From Chitinophaga arvensicola (GTDB lineage: Bacteria; Bacteroidota; Bacteroidia; Chitinophagales; Chitinophagaceae): a stretch of 64,000 bases of DNA. The translations under genes were made by a program, and so were the position numbers. How positions within the stretch are numbered: the stretch's first letter is position 1; every line of letters starts with the position of its first letter. Shown here piece after piece: positions 53,447-62,370 of this stretch. Location of the stretch: assembly GCF_900110835.1 (NCBI RefSeq), contig NZ_FOJG01000001.1, forward strand, positions 1,499,022-1,563,021. The letters run 5' to 3'. The notes under the pieces are model-generated. The model made no database searches. It saw only the letters and a program-made list of their open reading frames with translations, and was not told where the DNA came from.

Positions 53447-54880
53447 ATGAATAAAACTTGCGAACAAGTTTGGGAAAAGTGTCTTAATATAATTAGGGAT
53501 ATAGTAGAATGGCAGCCGTTTAAGACATGGTTTGAACCTATTAAACCCATTAAACTTGAAAACAATGTTTTAACCATCCAGGTCCCCAGCCAATTCTTTT
53601 ATGAATACCTTGAGGAGCACTATGTGGGATTGTTAGGAAAAACCATCAAAAGAGAATTAGGTAAAGAAGCCAGGCTGGAGTATCGCATTGTAGTAGAGAA
53701 CGGTACGCCACATCAGCATCCCAGAACAGTAAACATGCCCACGCAGTTTACCAAACCTCAGAAAGACAATGAAGTAGATTTTCCTTTAACGATCCACAAC
53801 CCGGTTAAGAATCCCTTTGTTATTCCGGGTATCAAAAGGGTACAGATTGACTCGCAGCTCAATCCCAACTATACGTTTGACGCATATGTAGAGGGTGACA
53901 GTAACCGTGTGGCAAGACGTGCAGGTAAAACAGTGGCTGAAAAGCCCGGTGGTACCTCCTTTAATCCATTAGTGATATATGGAGGTGTAGGATTGGGGAA
54001 AACGCATCTTGCGCAGGCAGTAGGCAATGATGTGAAACGCATACATCCCAACAAAGCAGTGTTGTATGTAAGTGCAGAGAAATTTATCAATCAGTTTATA
54101 GATCACTCCAAGAATAATATCATCAACGACTTTATCCACTTTTACCAGTTGATAGATGTGTTGATTGTAGATGATATCCAATTCTTTGCCCGCGCAGAGA
54201 AAACACAGGATGCCTTCTTCGCTATCTTTAACCACCTGCACCAATCCGGTAAACAACTGATCCTGACGTCTGATAAGGCGCCTAAAGATCTGGATGGTGT
54301 ACAGGAAAGATTGCTGAGCCGCTTCCGCTGGGGTCTGAGTGCCGATATTCAGATTCCTGATTTCGAAACCAGGATGGAAATCCTGGAAATGAAAATGCGG
54401 AACGATGGATTGGAAATGCCTAAAGAAGTAGTGAAATATGTAGCTTATAATATCCAGACCAACGTACGTGAACTGGAAGGTGCATTAATCTCATTGCTGG
54501 CACAATCCTCCTTAAACCGCAAGGAAATAGACCTGGAACTGGCGAAGCGTGTATTGAAATCTTTCGTAAAAACATCTTCCAAAGAAATTACGATTGAGAG
54601 CATACAAAAAATGGTATGCGAATATTTTGATGTGCCTTATGATAAATTGCTGCAGAAAACACGTAAACGTGAAATTGTGCAGGCCAGGCAGATCACCATG
54701 TATCTCGCAAAATCATTTACCAAGAATTCTTTGAAAACGATCGGTGAACATTTCGGAGGACGGGATCATACAACCGTTATCCATAGCTGTCAGACGGTGA
54801 AAGATCTGATGGATACAGACAATAACTTCCGCGACAGCGTAATTGAATTGCAACAGAAAGTACAACTGGCGGCCATGTAA
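53447..54880 (+). CDS. dnaA: Chromosomal replication initiator DnaA
   Basis: 477 residues. Domain I is at 1-85 (WEKCLNIIRDIVEWQPFKTWFEPI), with a variable linker to about 135. The AAA+ domain III has Walker A YGGVGLGKTHLAQA and Walker B VLIVDDIQFF. Domain IV carries the DNA-binding signature GGRDHTTVIHS. It opens duplex DNA at oriC. An upstream cluster of DnaA-box-like repeats suggests autoregulation. A clear terminator follows. Confidence 0.98.
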   Translation: MNKTCEQVWEKCLNIIRDIVEWQPFKTWFEPIKPIKLENNVLTIQVPSQFFYEYLEEHYVGLLGKTIKRELGKEARLEYRIVVENGTPHQHPRTVNMPTQFTKPQKDNEVDFPLTIHNPVKNPFVIPGIKRVQIDSQLNPNYTFDAYVEGDSNRVARRAGKTVAEKPGGTSFNPLVIYGGVGLGKTHLAQAVGNDVKRIHPNKAVLYVSAEKFINQFIDHSKNNIINDFIHFYQLIDVLIVDDIQFFARAEKTQDAFFAIFNHLHQSGKQLILTSDKAPKDLDGVQERLLSRFRWGLSADIQIPDFETRMEILEMKMRNDGLEMPKEVVKYVAYNIQTNVRELEGALISLLAQSSLNRKEIDLELAKRVLKSFVKTSSKEITIESIQKMVCEYFDVPYDKLLQKTRKREIVQARQITMYLAKSFTKNSLKTIGEHFGGRDHTTVIHSCQTVKDLMDTDNNFRDSVIELQQKVQLAAM

Positions 54881-54908
54881 GGCCTGTCATACCCCGATAA
54901 CCTATTTT

Positions 54909-54938
54909 AAAAGCCGTGCAAAACCAGCACGGCTTTTT
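54909..54938 (+). terminator. Terminator after dnaA
   Basis: Stem GCCGTGC (54913-54919) and GCACGGC (54927-54933), extended by A/T pairs, seven-base loop, then five T. Confidence 0.9.
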
Positions 54939-55022
54939 CATTGAAATCCTTTACTGTATTGCGTTCTGGTGGATTCTTATCCATGATGTTTCAAATTTTT
55001 TATAAAAAAATTGAAAATGCTT

Positions 55023-55052
55023 TTGGAGAATATAAAAGATTTCCTATTTTTG
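55023..55052 (+). promoter_or_regulatory. Promoter of tRNA-Ser
   Basis: TTG (55023-55025, in TTTTG), exactly 19 bases, TATTTTTG (55045-55052). A textbook Bacteroidota promoter 25 bases before the tRNA 5' end. Confidence 0.8.
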
Positions 55053-55076
55053 CAACCCCTTCAGGGAAATAACGAT

Positions 55077-55165
55077 GGAGAGATGCCTGAGTGGCCGAAA
55101 GGAACGGTTTGCTAAACCGTCATACGGGTTAAACTGTATCGAGGGTTCGAATCCCTCTCTCTCCG
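55077..55165 (+). tRNA. tRNA-Ser (GCU anticodon)
   Basis: 89 bases with an acceptor stem GGAGAGA/TCTCTCC, a long variable arm (class II), the T-loop GGTTCGAATCC and the anticodon GCT at 55111-55113. The 3' CCA is not encoded. It decodes AGC/AGU. Confidence 0.97.
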
Positions 55166-55173
55166 CAGCATAC

Positions 55174-55207
55174 AAAAAGCCTTCAGATATATCTGAAGGC
55201 TTTTTTA
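55174..55207 (+). terminator. Terminator after tRNA-Ser
   Basis: A near-perfect palindrome AAAAAGCCTTCAGATA / TATCTGAAGGCTTTTT followed by further T; a strong intrinsic terminator. Confidence 0.92.
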
Positions 55208-55397
55208 TTTGGTGTATGATTAGCTTTTGAGAGTTGTTGCGTTATGTGATTCGCAGACGTGCAATCGGAAAGTCTAAAGGGAAGTCATTATCCCAACCAT
55301 CAGAATTCAGTATCCAATCTTCCACTGGGCATGCCTTTCATACAGCCCGGATAATCCCGCCTTTTATCCCCGATAATCTCTAACTTTAAGATAAAAA

Positions 55398-56477
55398 ATG
55401 GAAAACCGAGGGCTGCTTTTTATTCCGGATATCAGTGGCTTTACCCGTTTTGTAAATGAAATCGAGATTGAACACAGCCGGCATATTATCCAGCAATTAC
55501 TTGAATTATTGATCAACGCCAATGAATCGGAGCTGGAAATCTCCGAGATAGAAGGCGATGCTATCCTGTTTTATAAGTTTGGGCCTCCTCCGGATATAGC
55601 GCAAATGTACCAACAGGTAGAAAAGATGTTCTGTGCATTCCATCGCTATCTCATGGCGTATGATCACCGGAAAATCTGCCAGTGTAAAGCTTGTATAACC
55701 GCTGTTGATCTTACCTTGAAAGTAATTACCCATTATGGTGAATTCACTACTTACCAGGTAAAGAATTTTAGTAAGCTAATAGGGAAAGATGTGATTGTGG
55801 CACATCAGCTACTAAAAAACGATATCCCGCAACATGAGTACTGGCTGGTGACAGACCACCTGTTTCCCGGTGAAGCGCTGTCTGCGCCCGAATGGATCAC
55901 CTGGGACAGCAGCATTAAACAAACCGAATCCGGTGATGTTCCTTTCCATTACGCCCAGTTGGGAACCCTGAAAGATAATCTTATTCCTGAGCCTGATCCG
56001 CAGCTTGAATTGGCAGATAAGGTGAAAGTGCTGTCTGTTTCCCGGGCTTATCAGGTGGATATCAAAACACTGACCTTTACCGTAGTACATTTCGAATTCC
56101 GTCACCTGTGGCAGCCGTCTATCCGCAACGTGGAGGAAGTCGAACATTTTCTGCCGGGTGTGGGCAGCCGTCACCGGCATGTATATACGAACGGAACTTC
56201 CTCGCTGATGTATACCAGTAGCTTTTCCTATGATCCGGATCGGGTGGTGAGTTTCAGTGAAACAGATCAGAAGAGAAACTGTTCTTATTATTATATCATA
56301 GAAAAAACAGGCGAACACAGTGCCAGGTTAACCATAGATTTCTATCTTCATAAAAACTTTTTACAACAATGGCTTTTCAGATGGCGGCAGAAAAAGAAGA
56401 TGGAGCATGACTTACAAACCGCGCTGGCAAAGCTGGAACCATTGGTGATGAATATTACGTTGCCGCTCGATTTTTAA
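55398..56477 (+). CDS. DUF2652 protein (class III nucleotide cyclase-like domain)
   Basis: 359 residues, cytoplasmic. The N-terminal 180 residues resemble a class III cyclase homology domain: LLFIPDISGFTRF with Asp11 and EIEGDAILFYK with Asp54 at the two metal positions. The usual Asn/Arg pair needed for catalysis is not evident (KNFSKLIGKDVIVAHQLL), so activity is doubtful. The C-terminal half (about 200-359) looks like an SRPBCC/polyketide-cyclase-type fold. The family is annotated as DUF2652 without a known role. It stands alone. Confidence 0.8.
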   Translation: MENRGLLFIPDISGFTRFVNEIEIEHSRHIIQQLLELLINANESELEISEIEGDAILFYKFGPPPDIAQMYQQVEKMFCAFHRYLMAYDHRKICQCKACITAVDLTLKVITHYGEFTTYQVKNFSKLIGKDVIVAHQLLKNDIPQHEYWLVTDHLFPGEALSAPEWITWDSSIKQTESGDVPFHYAQLGTLKDNLIPEPDPQLELADKVKVLSVSRAYQVDIKTLTFTVVHFEFRHLWQPSIRNVEEVEHFLPGVGSRHRHVYTNGTSSLMYTSSFSYDPDRVVSFSETDQKRNCSYYYIIEKTGEHSARLTIDFYLHKNFLQQWLFRWRQKKKMEHDLQTALAKLEPLVMNITLPLDF

Positions 56478-56563
56478 AAGAAACCTATATCCGTTGTCGT
56501 ATTTGCTGGTGGCAAAGCCGCTATGGTATACTAACATGCATTATTAAATACTTATCACATTCC

Positions 56564-57187
56564 ATGAAGAACATCGGAGAGCTTTCCGCAGATGGGTATG
56601 GATTTGCCATTATATCCACGGATGTATTAACCCAATATTTAAGCGATAAAAAAGTAAAGGCGAAGAAGTTGATTTCTTATCTCGACAAAAATAAACCGAT
56701 CTTTTATCAAATGATCAAAGACGGAAAGATGGCGCCATTTTATCGTATCTCAGCTTTTGAATATGCAATATTCACCACCCTGAATGAAGATAATTCCCCG
56801 CTCCCGGCCGGGTATAAGGAGATATTCCGTTATCCAGGTTTTTATCTTGAAGTGGGTGACCTGGGCCGCATATGTTTTGCCAGCTTTGATTACCTGGAAT
56901 ATCAGCTGGCAGATATTAAAGCAAATATTACGGACAAAATGGATGAAATTCCATCCGGTGCAGCAGGTACACTTGAAAAATATTATCCTGCAATAGGAAT
57001 GGATCTTCCACGGGGAACCTATTTATTTGACCTGGTGGGATTAAAGAGAGAACAGGAACTGGAACGGGAAAGTAAAAATTATGCCTACCAGCTCTGTTTC
57101 AGGGAGGTGGCCAATGCGCACAATGACAATTTTGAAAAGTGCGATAACGATAAGTATTCGTTTGATATTGATGGATATGAAGAATAA
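56564..57187 (+). CDS. Hypothetical protein
   Basis: 207 residues with no signal peptide or membrane helix. It begins MKNIGELSADGYGFAIISTDVL, is rich in aromatic and charged residues, and ends in an acidic tail (DNFEKCDNDKYSFDIDGYEE). I do not recognise a family. The size, soluble nature and acidic end would suit an immunity or adaptor protein, but no toxin gene adjoins it. A clear terminator shared with chrA follows. Confidence 0.7.
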   Translation: MKNIGELSADGYGFAIISTDVLTQYLSDKKVKAKKLISYLDKNKPIFYQMIKDGKMAPFYRISAFEYAIFTTLNEDNSPLPAGYKEIFRYPGFYLEVGDLGRICFASFDYLEYQLADIKANITDKMDEIPSGAAGTLEKYYPAIGMDLPRGTYLFDLVGLKREQELERESKNYAYQLCFREVANAHNDNFEKCDNDKYSFDIDGYEE

Positions 57188-57219
57188 AAAAGGATGCTCA
57201 TTCATGAGCATCCTTTTTT
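57186..57219. terminator. Bidirectional terminator between the hypothetical gene and chrA
   Basis: A perfect stem GGATGCTCA / TGAGCATCC with loop TTCA, flanked by six A on the left and six T on the right. Confidence 0.95.
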
Positions 57220-57221
57220 AG

Positions 57222-58544
57222 TTACCTGCACAGATAATGCACCCATCCATACAACACACTTAACCCGATTACATACAGCATATTCATTTTAAACCGCAAT
57301 ATCAGCACAAGGGAAATAATGATCCATACCAGTGCCAGTATGTCCGGTTGCGTGAAAGGAGCATCTCCCGGAAATAACACATCTTTCCCTAAATACAGGG
57401 TAAGATGAAGGATAACGCCTACTACGGCAGCGGTAATTAGTCCGAGAATATTTTCGATGATATGGATGCCGTGTGTTTTCTCAATAATAGGGGCTCCTGC
57501 AAAAATCATCAGGAAACAGGGTAAAAACGTAAAGTAAGTGGTAGCGACTAGTCCGGCTGTACCCATCCATAAAGAGCCGTTAAAATGGTTGTATCCGGCC
57601 ATAAAGCCCACAAAAGATAATACGATGATCAACGGACCGGGAGTTGTTTCTGCCAGCGCAAAGCCGTCGATCATCTGCAGTTTGGTGAGCCAGTTCAGTT
57701 TGGTGACACTGAACTGCGCTACATAAGGAAGCACGGTGTAAGAGCCACCCACGGTAACAAAGGCGGTTTGTGTAAAGAACAGGCCCAGGTTTTTCCAAAA
57801 CGAAAAGTCCCGGAAAAACAGGAAGAATAAGGCGAAGGGAACGAGCCAGAGCAGAAAGGCAATTCCGAGCAATCTGAATAAACGCGCCATGCGAAAGCCG
57901 CCGCCTGGCGCTACCGTGTTTCTATGGAGAACATAAGTATGTTCTTCTTCCTCCGCTATATTTCGTTGTTGTTTCCCTGGCAGGGCGTTTGGGTATACCA
58001 GTCGCACGAGCATACCAAGAATAACGGTACCTCCGATAATTGCCAGCAGGGAAGTCTTGAAGAAAAAGATACAGATAAATGCCATTGCAGCCACTGCATA
58101 ATGCAGCGGACCATGCAGGGCTTTCTGCCCGATCCGGACCATGGCAATGAAGATCAGCGCAATGACCGCAGGTTTCAAACCTGCAAACAGGGCCGTTACC
58201 CAGGGGATGCTGCCAAATAAAACATAAATGATACTGAGTCCGAGTAAAATGAACATGGAGGGTAATACGAACAGAATGCCTGCCGCAAGCCCTCCTTTTT
58301 TACCGTGTAACAGCCATCCGATATAAATGGCCAGTTGCTGTGCTTCCGGGCCGGGTAAGATCATACAATGATTAAGGGCATGCAGGAATTTGCTGTTGCT
58401 GATCCATTTTTTGTGATCCACTAAACTATCGTGCATGATGGCAATATGGCCGGCGGTGCCGCCAAAACTGATCCATCCGAGTTTAAACCAGAATTGAAGT
58501 GCTTCTTTGAAATCGGGTCGTTGTATTTGTGTTTGTGCTTCCAT
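57222..58544 (-). CDS. chrA: Chromate efflux transporter, long-chain ChrA
   Basis: 440 residues with two homologous halves. The first has GWISFGGTAGHIAIMH and ILPGPEAQQLAIYIGW, the second VGGSYTVLPYV and LAETTPGPLIIVLSFVGFMAG. About ten to twelve membrane helices are present, with a hydrophilic loop in the middle (about 190-225). ChrA proteins export chromate, probably by anion/proton exchange; some members take other anions. It stands alone, with no chrB-like regulator nearby. Confidence 0.93.
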   Translation of the reverse strand: MEAQTQIQRPDFKEALQFWFKLGWISFGGTAGHIAIMHDSLVDHKKWISNSKFLHALNHCMILPGPEAQQLAIYIGWLLHGKKGGLAAGILFVLPSMFILLGLSIIYVLFGSIPWVTALFAGLKPAVIALIFIAMVRIGQKALHGPLHYAVAAMAFICIFFFKTSLLAIIGGTVILGMLVRLVYPNALPGKQQRNIAEEEEHTYVLHRNTVAPGGGFRMARLFRLLGIAFLLWLVPFALFFLFFRDFSFWKNLGLFFTQTAFVTVGGSYTVLPYVAQFSVTKLNWLTKLQMIDGFALAETTPGPLIIVLSFVGFMAGYNHFNGSLWMGTAGLVATTYFTFLPCFLMIFAGAPIIEKTHGIHIIENILGLITAAVVGVILHLTLYLGKDVLFPGDAPFTQPDILALVWIIISLVLILRFKMNMLYVIGLSVLYGWVHYLCR

Positions 58545-58903
58545 GCGATTGTTAATGTTCCTCTCCCCTGCTTAGTGGCAATAGTTCTTCTTTCCGTAAC
58601 GTAAAAGCTACGGGCAAAAAGCAGTGACAGACCACCGGCGTCAAAACCGGTCGAATGATTAAAAAGGCAATTGTTTCAGCGTGAAAAAAGACTCTTCTGA
58701 TGGCTTCCGGAAAGCTGCACGAAGATACGTTAAATGTGCCTTCTGTGCAAGGTTTTGGGCTTTATTTTAGCGGCTAAATAAGGCTCATTTGGGGCGATAA
58801 AACAGTTTGTCCGGGATCGTGTTCGAGAGGATGGTGGCAGGGGCTTAAAAGGCATTAAAACGGCGTTTTGCAAAACGCCGTTTTAATGCCTTTTTTTAAG
58901 AGG
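58545..58903. other. 359-base region upstream of chrA and downstream of the DUF1569 gene
   Basis: No gene is seen. The right end (58847-58894) is a perfect 48-base palindrome. The left part should contain the chrA promoter, but no TTG/TAnnTTTG pair stands out. Confidence 0.5.
58847..58894 (-). terminator. Perfect 48-base palindrome after the DUF1569 gene
   Basis: Arms 58847-58870 and 58871-58894 are exactly complementary (core AACGGCGTTTTG / CAAAACGCCGTT, outer AAAAGGCATT / AATGCCTTTT). It lies ten bases after the DUF1569 stop and would give a 20-base-plus stem with a minimal loop. Confidence 0.75.
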
Positions 58904-59362
58904 TTATACGCCAAACTGTGTTAAATGATGGTCGAGATGTTTGTAGAACATATTGTTCCACTCCTCATGCGTCAGTTTACCAAATGAATGCGATTCCTTC
59001 TGGTTAAAATGAGCGGCACCCAGCTGACTGGTTTTAAGAATATACCGGATCAGCCGTTCCTTTTCTATATCGAATTTGCGTTGGTCTTTGATCAGGAAAG
59101 ACGAAGCAGTGGGAATGTTTCGCTTATAGGGCGTTTCACTGGTAACCGCCTTCTTTATAAAATTCTTCAGGATCATTTTCATGAAGAAGCCTGGTTGGGG
59201 ATGTATGTTTTCGTATACCATTTCATAGGTAACATTACAATGCGCCAGCATAGCAGCTACATTCATCTTGCCCCATTGCGGCTGTGAATCGGGTGTCAGT
59301 TGTTCTATTCTCCGGATAACGGCTGTTGCCACCGGTTCGGTAAAAATATCAGGTAAGGCCAT
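58904..59362 (-). CDS. DUF1569 (DinB-like) protein
   Basis: 152 residues. The helical-bundle pattern of DinB/YfiT-like proteins is seen, with histidines at the metal positions: MLAHCNVTYEMVYE near 40 and HLDHHLTQFGV at the C-terminus. Family members bind a metal, and some are thiol-dependent transferases; the role of DUF1569 is not known. It is divergent from the MacB-like permease, with an imperfect palindrome (GTGATGCC/GGTATCAC, 59393-59408) between them. Confidence 0.82.
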   Translation of the reverse strand: MALPDIFTEPVATAVIRRIEQLTPDSQPQWGKMNVAAMLAHCNVTYEMVYENIHPQPGFFMKMILKNFIKKAVTSETPYKRNIPTASSFLIKDQRKFDIEKERLIRYILKTSQLGAAHFNQKESHSFGKLTHEEWNNMFYKHLDHHLTQFGV

Positions 59363-59545
59363 ATTACAGGTATTTTATCAGTTGTAGTGTATGTGATGCC
59401 GGTATCACCGTGCTTTAAAAACGCACATTTTATGTATTAATACCGGACATATCTGATTTATTTAGAAATGTAATTTATTAATTTTAAGCCAATAAATTAC
59501 TGGCATTTTCTTGGTCATGCCGTTAACGTATTAATACCACCCCGT

Positions 59546-61942
59546 ATGTTCAAGAGCTATCTGAAAACAGCATTCCGGCAACTTTTCAGGAACAAGCTGT
59601 TTTCAAGTCTCAATATCTTAGGACTGGCTACAGGCATGACCTGCAGCATTCTTATTTTCCTGTGGGTACAGGATGAGCGCAGCTATGATACCTTTAATAC
59701 CCATGCAAACAACATTTACCGCCTCACCGCCCGTGTAGGGGATATTGAAGCGGCAGTGGTGCCTGTACCGGTAGCCATGGCCATCAGGGAGGCTGTGCCC
59801 GGGGTGAAGAATGTAACACGGTTGTCGGCGCTGCAATGCATGGTATCAGTAGGCAGTCAGAAATACGAAGAGAAGAATATCTATTATGCAGATAGTAATT
59901 TCCTCCGCATTTTCAGTTACCCGCTTTTACTCGGTGATGCCACGCATCTGCTGGCAGAGCCAAATGGCGCGGTATTAACCGAGAGCGGGGCAAAGAAATA
60001 CTTCGGCAGCCCCGAAAATGCCATGGGCAAAACCCTGCATATCGACAATGATTACAATGGCAACGATGTACTGATAACAGGTGTGTTAAAGGATCTCCCG
60101 ACGAACTCACATCTGCAGTTTGATCTGCTGCTCCCTATACAGCTTTACTCAAAAACCATCAACCTGGAGCAGGCATGGGGAAATTTTGATGTATACACGT
60201 ACGTGCAGATGGAAGATCGCTTCAGTGCAACGCCGGCAGCATTGGCATCTTTGGAACAACAGATCATGGCAGTTTACCGTCGCCTTGATATTTCGAAAAC
60301 ACAGGGCTTTCTTTACGTACAACCGCTGACCGCCGTGCATCTGCATTCCCGCCTGATGCTGGATGTACCCGGTCAGGGGAGTTATCAGCAGGTGAATATC
60401 TTTTCCCTCATCGCTATTTTCATCCTGTTGATTGCCGGTATTAACTTCATGAATTTATCTACCGCTTTATCCAGTCAGCGGGCAAAGGAAGTGGGTTTAA
60501 GGAAAACGGTGGGTGCGTTCCGGTCACAACTGGTCATACAATTTTTGAGTGAAGCACTGGTGTTGTCTTTTATTTCACTAATTCTGGGCCTCGCCCTGGC
60601 GTGGCTATTAATGCCTTTATTCAATGACCTGGCAGGCAAGTCGATCTCCATTAATTTCCTGAGTATAAAATTAATACTAAGCCTGGTGGGTATTGCAGTG
60701 GCAGTAGGACTGCTATCCGGTAGTTATCCCGCTTTGTTCCTCTCTTCTTTTAACCCGGTGAAGGTGTTGAAAGGCGTTAAGATGCTGCATGGCCGCAAAA
60801 CATTTTTCAGAAACAGCCTGATAGTGGTGCAATTTTCCATTGCCGTGATCCTGATGACAGGCACTATCGTAGTGTATAAGCAATTGCAGTTTATCCGTAC
60901 CATGGATATTGGTTACAATAAACAAAACCTGTTGTACGTGCCGATTCCCCGTTTGGGCGATCTTATACAAAACCAGCAATCATTGAGAAATGTGATGGGG
61001 CAGTACCCGGAAATGGATAACTATACTTTTATCAGTCACCTGCCTACGAATATGCCTACAGGTACGAAGTCGGTGAACTGGGAAGGGAAAGATCCAACCT
61101 ATGAGCCCATATTCCCGCAAATGTGGGTGGATGATCATTTTGTAAACACCTTTGGTATGCAACTGAAGAGTGGGCGGTTTTTTACCCGTGACTTTAAGGA
61201 AGATGAGCATAATTATGTGGTCAATGAAACCGCGCTGAAAGTCATGAAGCTGAATCCGGAAAATGCCGTTGGTACTAAAATGAGTATGGATCAACGCAAC
61301 GGCGTTATTGTGGGAGTAGTGAAGGATTTCAACTTTAAGCCGGTGCAGCAGCCAATACAGCCGCTGATCATCCGGCATGCCAGCAACGGCGATTTCAATG
61401 GTAACACAGGATATATTGTACTGCGCACACCTCCTGCCAACGTACAGCGGAGCATTGCAACTATGAAAAAAGTATTCCAGCAGGTATATACCGATTTTCC
61501 TTTTTCCTTTGGGTTTGTAAATGATGACCTGTCAAACATGTACGTCACAGAGCAGCGCATGGGCAAGCTGTTCAATATTTTCTCGGTACTTTCAGTGATC
61601 GTATCCTGTCTCGGGCTTTTCGGCCTCACTACTTTTGCCACACAGAAACGCATCAAGGAAATTGGTGTAAGAAAAGTGTTAGGCGCCAGTGTGGGAGGTA
61701 TTGTAGGGATGTTGTCGAAAGACTTTGTAAAGCTGGTGGTATTTGCCTTGCTTATCGCATTCCCGGTTGCATGGTGGGTCATGAACAAATGGTTACAGAA
61801 CTTCGCTTATCATATCAGCATCCGTTGGTGGTTTTTTGCATTGGCCGGGATGGCGGCGCTTATTATTTCCTTTATCACGGTCAGTTATCAATCCATGAAA
61901 GCAGCGCGGACGAACCCGGTGAAGAGCCTGCGATCAGAATAA
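59546..61942 (+). CDS. MacB/FtsX-type ABC permease
   Basis: 798 residues with a double-length layout: N-terminal helix (20-42), a periplasmic MacB_PCD domain (about 45-270), three helices (290-400), then a second helix plus periplasmic domain (430-665) and three C-terminal helices. Motifs: RNKLFSSLNILGLATGM and KEIGVRKVLGAS. Such permeases move lipoproteins, peptides or drugs or transmit mechanical force, together with a MacB-like ATPase. No ATPase gene adjoins it, so the partner is elsewhere. Confidence 0.92.
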   Translation: MFKSYLKTAFRQLFRNKLFSSLNILGLATGMTCSILIFLWVQDERSYDTFNTHANNIYRLTARVGDIEAAVVPVPVAMAIREAVPGVKNVTRLSALQCMVSVGSQKYEEKNIYYADSNFLRIFSYPLLLGDATHLLAEPNGAVLTESGAKKYFGSPENAMGKTLHIDNDYNGNDVLITGVLKDLPTNSHLQFDLLLPIQLYSKTINLEQAWGNFDVYTYVQMEDRFSATPAALASLEQQIMAVYRRLDISKTQGFLYVQPLTAVHLHSRLMLDVPGQGSYQQVNIFSLIAIFILLIAGINFMNLSTALSSQRAKEVGLRKTVGAFRSQLVIQFLSEALVLSFISLILGLALAWLLMPLFNDLAGKSISINFLSIKLILSLVGIAVAVGLLSGSYPALFLSSFNPVKVLKGVKMLHGRKTFFRNSLIVVQFSIAVILMTGTIVVYKQLQFIRTMDIGYNKQNLLYVPIPRLGDLIQNQQSLRNVMGQYPEMDNYTFISHLPTNMPTGTKSVNWEGKDPTYEPIFPQMWVDDHFVNTFGMQLKSGRFFTRDFKEDEHNYVVNETALKVMKLNPENAVGTKMSMDQRNGVIVGVVKDFNFKPVQQPIQPLIIRHASNGDFNGNTGYIVLRTPPANVQRSIATMKKVFQQVYTDFPFSFGFVNDDLSNMYVTEQRMGKLFNIFSVLSVIVSCLGLFGLTTFATQKRIKEIGVRKVLGASVGGIVGMLSKDFVKLVVFALLIAFPVAWWVMNKWLQNFAYHISIRWWFFALAGMAALIISFITVSYQSMKAARTNPVKSLRSE

Positions 61943-62030
61943 ACGGCTACATTTTTAGAAAAAGGGTAAGCGCTGAAAGTGTTTACAGTAAGGACTTTTG
62001 ACTTATTTTTCTGAAATTTGTTAAAAAAAT

Positions 62031-62062
62031 TTGTTTTTATGTGAAACAATTTCCTACATTTG
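62031..62062 (+). promoter_or_regulatory. Promoter of tRNA-Pro
   Basis: TTG (62031-62033), 21 bases, TACATTTG (62055-62062). It matches the Bacteroidota pattern. The tRNA begins 75 bases downstream, so a processed 5' leader of about 65 bases is expected. Confidence 0.65.
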
Positions 62063-62137
62063 CACTCCGCAATTGAAGCAAAGGTATCGCCACAAGGGCA
62101 GCCGTTAAAGCAACAAACGCGGACTAAGAAGGGATTT

Positions 62138-62211
62138 CGGGGCGTAGCGTAGCCCGGTATCGCGCCTGCTTTGGGAGCAGGAGGTCGCAGGTTCGAATCC
62201 TGCCGCCCCGA
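62138..62211 (+). tRNA. tRNA-Pro (UGG anticodon)
   Basis: 74 bases with an acceptor stem CGGGGCG/CGCCCCG, discriminator A, an anticodon arm CCTGC-loop-GCAGG with TGG at 62172-62174, and the T-loop GGTTCGAATCC. The 3' CCA is not encoded. Confidence 0.97.
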
Positions 62212-62216
62212 CTTAG

Positions 62217-62250
62217 AAAAAAAGGATAGCATTTATGCTATCCTTTTTTT
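62217..62250 (+). terminator. Terminator after tRNA-Pro
   Basis: Stem AAAGGATAGCAT / ATGCTATCCTTT with a TT loop, running into seven T. Confidence 0.93.
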
Positions 62251-62370
62251 ATTTGCACCAACAGTGCAGATAATAATTTCCTCAGCAATCTTCTTCTGCC
62301 ACCCCATCATAGTAATCTTCAACAATTGAATGTATTTTAGCGGTTAGTTGTTATGTAACCAGATAAAAAA

